Source: Armatimonadaceae bacterium
Lineage (GTDB): Bacteria > Armatimonadota > Armatimonadia > Armatimonadales > Armatimonadaceae
NCBI GenBank assembly: GCA_030446525.1
Contig: JAUJNC010000143.1
Span: 1 to 11,172, forward strand
Length of the DNA: 11,172 bases
Direction of reading: 5' to 3'
This document shows positions 5,766 through 11,172 of the stretch, in pieces. The translations under genes were made by a program, and so were the position numbers. The notes below the pieces were generated by a model that was not told the origin of the DNA, searched no databases, and saw only the letters and a list, made by a program, of their open reading frames with translations. The first letter of the stretch is position 1; every line of letters begins with the position of its first letter.

Positions 5766-8061
5766 CTTGCGGGCGGCGCGGCTGCTGGTGCTCACGGGCA
5801 CCGCCGCCGTCGTCGCCGCGATCGGTTACCTGGTTTTCCTGATCGCCACCCACCAGTTCCAGGTCGCCTACGTGGCCGAGTACTCCGCCAAGCGCGCCGC
5901 GTCCAAGTACCTGTTCGCCGCGTTCTGGGGCGGGCAGGAAGGCAGCATCCTGCTGTGGATTTTCTGGACGTCACTGCTGGGCGCGCTGCTGGCGTGGCGC
6001 GCCGGCGGGCGCGAGGCCCGGGTGTGGCCCCTCTTCGGCGCCATCCAGGCGTTCCTGCTGGTGCTGGTGCTGATTAAGTGCCCCTTCGCCCTGGGCAAGG
6101 GGCCGGTGCCGGCCGACGGTCGCGGTTTGAACCCGCTGCTGGAGAACCCCTGGATGGTCATCCATCCGCCCATGCTGTTCCTGGGTTTCTCCTCGCTCGC
6201 CGTCCCCTTCGCCTGGACCCTGTACGGCCTGCTCCATCGCGACTGGGATGGGTGGGTCAAGCGCGCCTTTCCCTGGACCATCTTCTCGTTCGCCGTGCTC
6301 GGCTTCGGCATCGCGCTGGGCGGCTACTGGGCCTATGAGACCCTGGGCTGGGGCGGCTTCTGGGGCTGGGACCCCGTCGAGAATGCGTCCCTCGTGCCGT
6401 GGCTGTTCATCGTCGGCCTGCTGCACGGCATGGCCATCCAGCGCGCGAACGGCGGCTACAAGGTCACAAACCTGCTGCTGGGCTTCCTGCCCTTCGCGTG
6501 GATGTGCTGGGGGACGTTCCTGACGCGCACCGGCCTTTTGAGCGACTTCTCGGTCCACTCGTTCTCCTCGCTCGGGAAGGACGGTTACTGGCTGCTGCTC
6601 GGCGGCGTACTGACGGCGTTCCTCCTGCCGCTGGGGCTTCTGGTGGCCCGCTTCCGCCAGATCCCTAAGCCGCCGGCGTACGAGCGCGTCGCCTCGCGCG
6701 AGTTCGGGTTCTTTCTGGCCTCGACGCTGCTGGGCATCATCGGCCTGATCACCGCGGTGGGGATGTCCGCGCCGATCCTTACCAAACTGTGGCTCGAGAA
6801 GGGCGCGGCGGCGCAGCCCGAGTTTTACAACCGGGCGGCGTACCCGCTGACGATCCTGATGACCGTCGCCATGGCGGCGACGCCGTACTTCGCCTGGCGC
6901 GTCACCAACACCGACGGCGTCCTGAAGCGCCTATTCCCGGCGTACGCGGCGGCCATCAGCCTGACGCTGGGCATGTTCCTGCTGGGCGCGCGCGAACCGT
7001 GGATGCTGCTCCTGTTCGCCACGTCCGCCTTCGCCGCCCTGACCAACCTGTTCCTGATCCTGCCGCGGCTCAAGCGGCGGGAAAGCCGGCGCACGGTCGG
7101 CGGCTTCGTCGCCCACTTCGGGGTGGGCCTGGCCCTGATCGGTGTCGCCTGCCTGGTGACCTTCTCCCAGGACAAGCGGGTCGCCCTGGTGAAGAACCAG
7201 CCGACCGAGGCGCTGGGCTACAAGCTGACCTATCTGGGCATGACCTCGCAGCCGTTCGACCGGGCCAACTCCCTGCGCGTCAAGGTCGAGAAAGGCGGCC
7301 GCTCCTGGGAAGCGAACCCGCGCCTGTACCTCGCGCCCTGGGGCGGCAAGGACACGCTCTTCGCCAACCCCCCGGCGATCCAGCGTCACCCCTGGGGCGA
7401 CCTGTATCTGGCGTACTTCCGGGGCCCCCTTTCCACCGATCCGCAAAGCCCGAACGGCGGACCCAGCGGCGGCGGCATGGAGATGAAGGCGCAGGACGAG
7501 CGCACCTTCGGCGACTACAAGTTCAAATTCTGGGGCATCGATTTCCCGGACGAGGTCCGGGAGGCGATGAAGAGCGGCCCGGCCGGTCTGGAAAAACTGC
7601 CCGAAATCCGCGTCAAGGCACTGGTGGATGTCTGGTATAAAGGCCAGAAAACCTCGGTAACCCCCGAGATCGTCATGAATCACACGGGAACCTACGCCGC
7701 CCACGTGGCCCTTCCGGGCACGCCCAACGCGATCCTGATGATGGACCAGTTCCTGCCGCCGCAGGGGGCGGTCCTTTCCACCATGAACGTTCCCGACGCG
7801 AACGAGGCAGTTTTGCTGGATTTCAGCACCAAGCCTATGATCTGGATGGTGTGGCTTGGCACCCTGCTGTACACGCTGGGCGGGATCGTGGCCTACCGCC
7901 GCCGCGCGCTGGAGATGGCCGGCGCCGAAGACGAAGCGGAGGAGGCGCCCGGGCCGACCCCCGCCCCCGGCAAGGCGGGAAGGCGCGAAAAGCGGCGCAA
8001 GCCGGTGGGCCATCCTTCTCCGGAACCCGCCCGGGCGACGGTGGCGCCGCGCCGGCGTTAA
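5668..8061 (+). CDS. ccmF: CcmF, haem-transfer / cytochrome c synthetase membrane protein
   Basis: A large polytopic membrane protein, 797 residues from this ATG, against about 650 in E. coli. Seen: the WWD motif W228-G-G-F-W-G-W-D235; outer-face histidines H166 (WMVIHPPML) and H297 (FSVHSFSS); and H253 (LLHGMAIQ) and H483 (VAHFGVG), at positions corresponding to the transmembrane haem b ligands of E. coli CcmF. It transfers haem from CcmE to apocytochrome c. The extra length lies in a periplasmic region of about 215 residues before the last helix (about 722-742) and in a Pro/Ala/Arg-rich tail after it. The start has AGGAAAG about 5 nt upstream and overlaps the likely ccmE stop. The first membrane helix is encoded in another frame (about 5678-5750), so residues about 4-28 of the uncorrected translation are wrong. 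Everything from about 5755 on reads cleanly. Confidence 0.9.
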   Translation: MILGYVPARFGACRDDRRGRSVFAFAPPGARGLLRAARLLVLTGTAAVVAAIGYLVFLIATHQFQVAYVAEYSAKRAASKYLFAAFWGGQEGSILLWIFWTSLLGALLAWRAGGREARVWPLFGAIQAFLLVLVLIKCPFALGKGPVPADGRGLNPLLENPWMVIHPPMLFLGFSSLAVPFAWTLYGLLHRDWDGWVKRAFPWTIFSFAVLGFGIALGGYWAYETLGWGGFWGWDPVENASLVPWLFIVGLLHGMAIQRANGGYKVTNLLLGFLPFAWMCWGTFLTRTGLLSDFSVHSFSSLGKDGYWLLLGGVLTAFLLPLGLLVARFRQIPKPPAYERVASREFGFFLASTLLGIIGLITAVGMSAPILTKLWLEKGAAAQPEFYNRAAYPLTILMTVAMAATPYFAWRVTNTDGVLKRLFPAYAAAISLTLGMFLLGAREPWMLLLFATSAFAALTNLFLILPRLKRRESRRTVGGFVAHFGVGLALIGVACLVTFSQDKRVALVKNQPTEALGYKLTYLGMTSQPFDRANSLRVKVEKGGRSWEANPRLYLAPWGGKDTLFANPPAIQRHPWGDLYLAYFRGPLSTDPQSPNGGPSGGGMEMKAQDERTFGDYKFKFWGIDFPDEVREAMKSGPAGLEKLPEIRVKALVDVWYKGQKTSVTPEIVMNHTGTYAAHVALPGTPNAILMMDQFLPPQGAVLSTMNVPDANEAVLLDFSTKPMIWMVWLGTLLYTLGGIVAYRRRALEMAGAEDEAEEAPGPTPAPGKAGRREKRRKPVGHPSPEPARATVAPRRR

Positions 8062-8077
8062 AGCTGTTTCGCGGAAC

Positions 8078-8119
8078 ACACAAGAACCCAGGGGTATTCG
8101 CACCCCTGGGTTCTTGTGT
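8078..8119 (+). terminator. Long perfect hairpin ending the ccm locus
   Basis: An 18-bp perfect inverted repeat (8078-8095 pairing with 8102-8119) encloses a 6-nt loop. It begins 16 nt after the ccmF stop. Downstream bases are TCTTG, a poor U tract, although the descending arm itself is T-rich. It most likely terminates or stabilises the 3' end of the ccm transcript, and insulates the next promoter, whose -35 box starts 2 nt after the stem. Confidence 0.7.
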
Positions 8120-8121
8120 TC

Positions 8122-8151
8122 TTGACACCATGCGATACCTTATGCTAGAAT
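8122..8151 (+). promoter_or_regulatory. Near-consensus sigma-70 promoter for the glycosylase-sat unit
   Basis: A perfect -35 box TTGACA (8122-8127) is followed, after 18 nt, by TAGAAT (8146-8151), a 5/6 match to the -10 box, with TGC in front as an extended -10 element. Transcription should start at about 8157-8159, so the two in-frame ATGs at 8130 and 8142 lie inside the promoter. Confidence 0.75.
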
Positions 8152-8156
8152 CCCCA

Positions 8157-8783
8157 TTGTCGACTAACCATATCGAAAAAGTAGAAAACCCCCTGCGGGC
8201 GCTGCAGGCGGAGATACGCGCCTGCACACGCTGCGCGCAGGCCGGCTACCTTGACGAGGCGCGTCCGCTGACGGAGGGCGACCCTGATGCGCGCTTCATG
8301 GTGATCGGCCAGGCGCCGAGCCGCACGGCGCACGTCACGGCGACCTTCTACCGCGGCCCGGCGGGAGAGCGCCTGCGCGGCTGGTTCGTCGAGGCGGGCT
8401 TCGCGCCGGGGGATTTCGGCACGCGCGTGTACCTGGCCGCGATCACCAAGTGCTTTCCCGGCCGCCTGCCGGGCTCGTCCAAGGACCGGCTGCCGTCGCG
8501 GGCGGAGCAGGCGCTCTGCCGCCCCTGGCTTCAAGCCGAACTGGCCCTGGTGCGGCCCCGGGTCGTGGTCTTGTTCGGCGGGCTGGCCATCGGCACGTTT
8601 CTGAGCAAAAAGCCGCTGAGCGAGCTGGTCGGGCGATCCTTCGAAAAGGGAGGCGTGCTGTATATCCCCCTCCCGCACTCGTCGGGCGCGAGCACCTGGC
8701 TGAACGATCCGGCCCACCGCGCGCTTCTCGGCGAAGGGATCAACCGCCTGCGCGAAGCGCGGCGGATCTATGAAACGGAGTGA
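8157..8783 (+). CDS. Uracil-DNA glycosylase superfamily protein, family-4-like (COG1573)
   Basis: A 208-residue protein. Four cysteines in the family-4 arrangement (C23-x2-C26, C99 in ITKCFPG, C121 in ALCRPWL) should hold a 4Fe-4S cluster. Motif 1 reads IGQAPSRT (50-57) rather than the usual GEAPG, with FYRGPAGERLRGW following. The C-terminal motif is PLPHSSGASTWLN (171-183). Expected role: removal of uracil from DNA at the start of base excision repair; the changed motif 1 means substrate range is uncertain. I place the start at the TTG 8157 because the -10 box ends 5 nt before it, which would give a leaderless message. ATGs at 8130 and 8142 are in frame, would add 9 or 5 residues, and also lack a ribosome binding site. 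The gene is 6 nt before sat and so probably co-transcribed with it. Confidence 0.85.
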   Translation: MSTNHIEKVENPLRALQAEIRACTRCAQAGYLDEARPLTEGDPDARFMVIGQAPSRTAHVTATFYRGPAGERLRGWFVEAGFAPGDFGTRVYLAAITKCFPGRLPGSSKDRLPSRAEQALCRPWLQAELALVRPRVVVLFGGLAIGTFLSKKPLSELVGRSFEKGGVLYIPLPHSSGASTWLNDPAHRALLGEGINRLREARRIYETE

Positions 8784-8789
8784 AATCCA

Positions 8790-9959
8790 TTGCCCGAAGA
8801 AACCCAGACTATTGCGCCCCATGGGGGAAACCTGACGGAGCGCCTTGTCACCGGCGCGGAGGCCGACGACCTGCGCGCCCGCGCCGCGCATCTGCCCGTC
8901 GTGCGCCTGAACTCCCGGCAGGTGTCCGACCTGGAGCTCCTCGCCGTCGGTGGCTTCTCGCCGCTGTCCGGCTTCCTGGGAAAGGCGGACTACGAGGCCG
9001 TGGTGAATACCATGCACCTGGCTTCCGGCCTGCCCTGGACCATCCCCGTGACCTTGGCCGTGGACGATCAGGCGGCGGGCGCCATCGCCGAAGGCGGTGA
9101 GGTGGCGCTGGTCGTCGAGGACGGCGGCCCGCTCGGCGTGCTCTCCGTGCAGGAGAAGTTCCGCTATGACAAGGCCGATGAGGCCCGGAAAGTGTATCGC
9201 ACGACCGACGAGAAGCACCCCGGCGTCGCCGCCCTGTACGCGCAGGGGGACACACTGCTGGGCGGGTTCGTGCACGTGTTCACCCTCCCCGGGCATGAGG
9301 ACTTCACTCGGTACCGCCTCCGGCCGAGCGAAAGCCGTGCCCGCTTCGCCGGGCTGGGCTGGCGCACCGTGGTCGGCTTCCAGACGCGCAACCCGATCCA
9401 CCGGGCGCACGAGTACATCATCAAGGCGGCCATGGAGATCGTGGACGGGCTGTTCCTCCATCCTTTGGTGGGGGACACCAAATCCGACGACATCCCGGCC
9501 GATGTGCGCATGCGCTGTTACGAGGTGCTGCTGGAGAACTACTTCCCCGCCGACCGCGTGCTCCTCGCCGTCAACCCCGCCGCCATGCGCTACGCCGGGC
9601 CGCGCGAGGCCGTCTTCCACGCCTTGCTCCGCAAGAATTACGGCTGCACCCACTTCATCGTCGGGCGCGATCACGCCGGCGTCGGCAACTACTACGGCAC
9701 CTACGACGCGCAGCACATCTTCCGCGAGTTCGACCCGGCCGCCGTCGGCATCACGCCTTTGATGTTCGAGCACTCCTTTTGGAGCACCCGTGACGGCGGC
9801 ATGGCCACCACGAAGACGAGCAAGGCCGCCCCGGAGGAACGCATCTCCCTTTCCGGCACCCGGGTGCGCGAGATGCTGGCCGCCGGCGAAGTTCCCCCCG
9901 CCGAGTTCACCCGTCCCGAGGTGGCTCAGGTGCTCATCGAGGCGATGCAGGCGCGGTGA
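8790..9959 (+). CDS. sat: Sulfate adenylyltransferase (ATP sulfurylase)
   Basis: A 389-residue enzyme making adenosine 5'-phosphosulfate from ATP and sulfate, the entry step for sulfate assimilation (or, run backwards, sulfur oxidation). Seen in order: FSPLSGF (56-62), [12 protein letters not shown] with the nucleotide-binding Hxx[31 protein letters not shown] and LSGTRVREM. Length and motif order match single-domain bacterial and archaeal Sat; no APS-kinase domain is fused. The zinc-binding C-x2-C...C-x-H cluster of many homologues is replaced by S332, D335, S344 and A346 in [18 protein letters not shown]. The start is the TTG at 8790 with GGAG 9 nt upstream, 6 nt after the glycosylase stop. 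No cysC, cysH or reductase gene is nearby, so the pathway direction cannot be read here. Confidence 0.95.
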   Translation: MPEETQTIAPHGGNLTERLVTGAEADDLRARAAHLPVVRLNSRQVSDLELLAVGGFSPLSGFLGKADYEAVVNTMHLASGLPWTIPVTLAVDDQAAGAIAEGGEVALVVEDGGPLGVLSVQEKFRYDKADEARKVYRTTDEKHPGVAALYAQGDTLLGGFVHVFTLPGHEDFTRYRLRPSESRARFAGLGWRTVVGFQTRNPIHRAHEYIIKAAMEIVDGLFLHPLVGDTKSDDIPADVRMRCYEVLLENYFPADRVLLAVNPAAMRYAGPREAVFHALLRKNYGCTHFIVGRDHAGVGNYYGTYDAQHIFREFDPAAVGITPLMFEHSFWSTRDGGMATTKTSKAAPEERISLSGTRVREMLAAGEVPPAEFTRPEVAQVLIEAMQAR

Positions 9960-9963
9960 CCAG

Positions 9964-11097
9964 CTACTTCGCCGTCCGCACCTGCTCGCTCAGGGCCGAC
10001 GGGTCGCTGGTGGGTTCCTGGCGGGTGATGGCGACGCTGACGTAGGCGATAGGCTTTGACGGCGCCGAGTACTCCAGATTCTCGATGTGCTCGGCGTCTT
10101 CGGCATTCGCGGGGTCGAGCGGCTGCACGAAGCGCTCGAAGCGGTACGGCCGATGGGCGGCCTCGATCAGCGCCTTCGTGCGCGGATCGTCGGTGGAGCC
10201 AAGGACGTGCACCAGGATCGGCGGCAGGAGGGCCCGTTCGGCGGCAAGCGCGTAGCTCGCCGCGAACAGGCCGAGCTGCGGCAGCGCCGGGAGGAACGCC
10301 TGCAGGATCCGCTGGGCGAGCCGCAGGTGTTCGTCCTCACCGGTTGCCAGGAACAGGCGCAGCAGCGCGTCCGCCATCTGCATGTTGTCCGGCAGGTCCT
10401 TGGTGTTGAACTTCATGTTGCCGATGGCGTCGGGGCGGGTCACCGAGTCGAACAGCCCTCCGCCGCGTGGGTCCTCCAGATGCCCGCGCACCCAGACGGC
10501 GATCTGCTCGGCATGGTCCAGATAGGAAGCCCCCTGTCCCGCTTCGTACAGGTCCAGACACGCCGCCGTCACGTCCGCCGCGTCGGCCAGCAGCCCGGTG
10601 GGAACCCGGCGCGCCTCCTCCGCATCCTCCGGCAGGAAATGGTCCAGCGCCCCGTCCGGCTTGCCGTGGTTTGCGAGCAGGAAGTCTATGGCGCGCTTCG
10701 CCTTTCCCAGCGCGTCCGCCTCCCCGGTCGCCTGCCACCAGGCCACATGCGCCCGCGCGGCCTGGGCATTGGCGCCGCAGAAGACCGTCGGGTCCACCGT
10801 GGGCGGGTTCCACTCCTGACGTTCGGCATAGGGCTGGGCGTAGTACTCGGAGTCGGCGTTTTGCGACCCGCCCCAGACACCGCGCTCGGCGTCATAAAGC
10901 GTCGTGTCGAGGTAGCCCAGCGCTTTTGCGGCCACCTCCCGCCAGCGCTCCTCCTGCAGGAGCTGGTAGGCGTGGGTGAAAACGCGGGCCAACAGGGCGT
11001 TGTCCTCTATCAGCTTCTCCAATTGCTGCTCTCGCAAGTCAGGGGTTTGAGTGTAGAGGAAATAGCAGCACAACTCTATTTCAGGCAGGCCTCCCAC
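9964..11097 (-). CDS. YyaL / DUF255-type thioredoxin-domain protein, C-terminal part, 5'-truncated
   Basis: An open frame of 377 codons that resembles the helical (six-hairpin glycosidase-like) portion of YyaL/SPATA20 proteins. Recognisable segments: LEKLIEDNALLARVFTHAYQ (about 27-46), the family's DNAL helix; GVWGGSQNADSEYY, corresponding to its GGF-x-SQDADEE motif; and VDPTVFCGANAQAARAHV, like its VDRTVYTDWNA region. Full members begin with a DUF255 thioredoxin-like domain of about 150-200 residues, absent here. The first 20 residues from the GTG at 11097 do not resemble the family, and a TAA lies immediately upstream, so homologous sequence begins near 11037. A functional start is doubtful; this is probably a remnant or an assembly junction. 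It converges on sat with only 4 nt between stops and no visible hairpin. Cellular role of the family is poorly understood. Confidence 0.75.
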   Translation of the reverse strand: MGGLPEIELCCYFLYTQTPDLREQQLEKLIEDNALLARVFTHAYQLLQEERWREVAAKALGYLDTTLYDAERGVWGGSQNADSEYYAQPYAERQEWNPPTVDPTVFCGANAQAARAHVAWWQATGEADALGKAKRAIDFLLANHGKPDGALDHFLPEDAEEARRVPTGLLADAADVTAACLDLYEAGQGASYLDHAEQIAVWVRGHLEDPRGGGLFDSVTRPDAIGNMKFNTKDLPDNMQMADALLRLFLATGEDEHLRLAQRILQAFLPALPQLGLFAASYALAAERALLPPILVHVLGSTDDPRTKALIEAAHRPYRFERFVQPLDPANAEDAEHIENLEYSAPSKPIAYVSVAITRQEPTSDPSALSEQVRTAK

Positions 11098-11148
11098 TTA
11101 GATGACGCGAAGGATCGTCACTCGAGTATTCTCGATCAACTAGACTGA
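11041..11148 (+). CDS. Possible 3' fragment of an unidentified plus-strand gene
   Basis: A plus-strand frame reading GLSVEEIAAQLYFRQASHLD and ending SSILDQLD at a TGA (11146-11148). The opening resembles the first helices of helix-turn-helix domains, and the amino acid composition is protein-like. G+C is about 47% over 11041-11172, far below the rest of the window. The frame stays open further left, but there it runs antisense to the YyaL-like gene. A small inverted repeat, TAGAC-TGAG-GTCTA (11141-11154), spans its stop. No start or family is identifiable. Confidence 0.3.
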   Translation, partial: RGLSVEEIAAQLYFRQASHLDDAKDRHSSILDQLD

Positions 11149-11172
11149 GGTCTAAGCAGAAACAGAGAAATC

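Noticed and set aside
8145..9773. Long minus-strand open frame opposite the glycosylase and sat
   Set aside because: It is a by-product of GC-rich codon bias. The plus strand carries complete, motif-verified proteins over the same span.
10087..11040. Plus-strand open frame antisense to the YyaL-like gene as a real protein
   Set aside because: Its composition is that of an antisense shadow, whereas the minus strand shows family motifs. Only the part beyond 11041 might be coding.
1..11172. CRISPR arrays, tRNA, rRNA or complete insertion sequences
   Set aside because: I saw no regularly spaced repeats, no cloverleaf or rRNA-like sequence, and no transposase with terminal repeats.

Overview
This is a high-GC (roughly two thirds G+C by eye) bacterial chromosome segment with dense, short-spaced genes and frequent GTG/TTG starts. 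A PEP-CTERM surface protein, a copper-amine-oxidase-N-domain secreted protein, an ECF sigma / zinc anti-sigma pair and a variant cytochrome c maturation (Ccm) locus together suggest an environmental diderm bacterium. My best guess is an Armatimonadota-like or similar poorly cultured lineage. That is an inference from gene content, not a demonstrated placement.

Layout. Positions 1-1144 (minus strand) hold an ECF sigma factor followed 9 nt later by its membrane-anchored ZAS anti-sigma factor, which runs off the window; an ECF-type promoter lies just upstream of the sigma gene. Positions 1245-2180 (minus) encode a secreted protein with two copper-amine-oxidase-N-type repeats. A strong hairpin terminator (2277-2312) separates it from a short PEP-CTERM protein gene (2330-2791, minus). 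The 276-nt divergent region 2792-3067 carries a CRP-family-like palindrome and an extended -10 promoter reading into the ccm locus.

Positions 3068-8061 (plus) form the operon ccmA-ccmB-ccmC-ccmD-ccmE-ccmF, with overlapping or nearly touching genes. CcmA and CcmB are the ABC ATPase and its membrane subunit. CcmC and CcmD load haem onto CcmE, and CcmF passes it to apocytochrome. CcmE has a Cys in place of the usual haem-binding His (C-P-T-K-Y), and neither ccmH nor ccmG follows. This matches the variant 'System I' known from archaea and some bacteria. Between about 5385 and 5765 the reading frame of ccmE and the start of ccmF is broken by at least four apparent indels, while the rest of the window reads cleanly. 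A local consensus error is the simplest explanation, but real decay cannot be excluded.

An 18-bp perfect hairpin (8078-8119) ends the ccm locus. It is followed by a near-consensus sigma-70 promoter and a two-gene unit: a family-4-like uracil-DNA glycosylase and ATP sulfurylase (sat), the latter lacking the zinc ligands of its homologues. Converging on sat from the minus strand is the C-terminal part of a YyaL/DUF255-type protein. It appears 5'-truncated at about 11040, where G+C drops to about 47% and a different plus-strand reading frame begins. No rRNA, tRNA, CRISPR array or complete insertion sequence was recognised.
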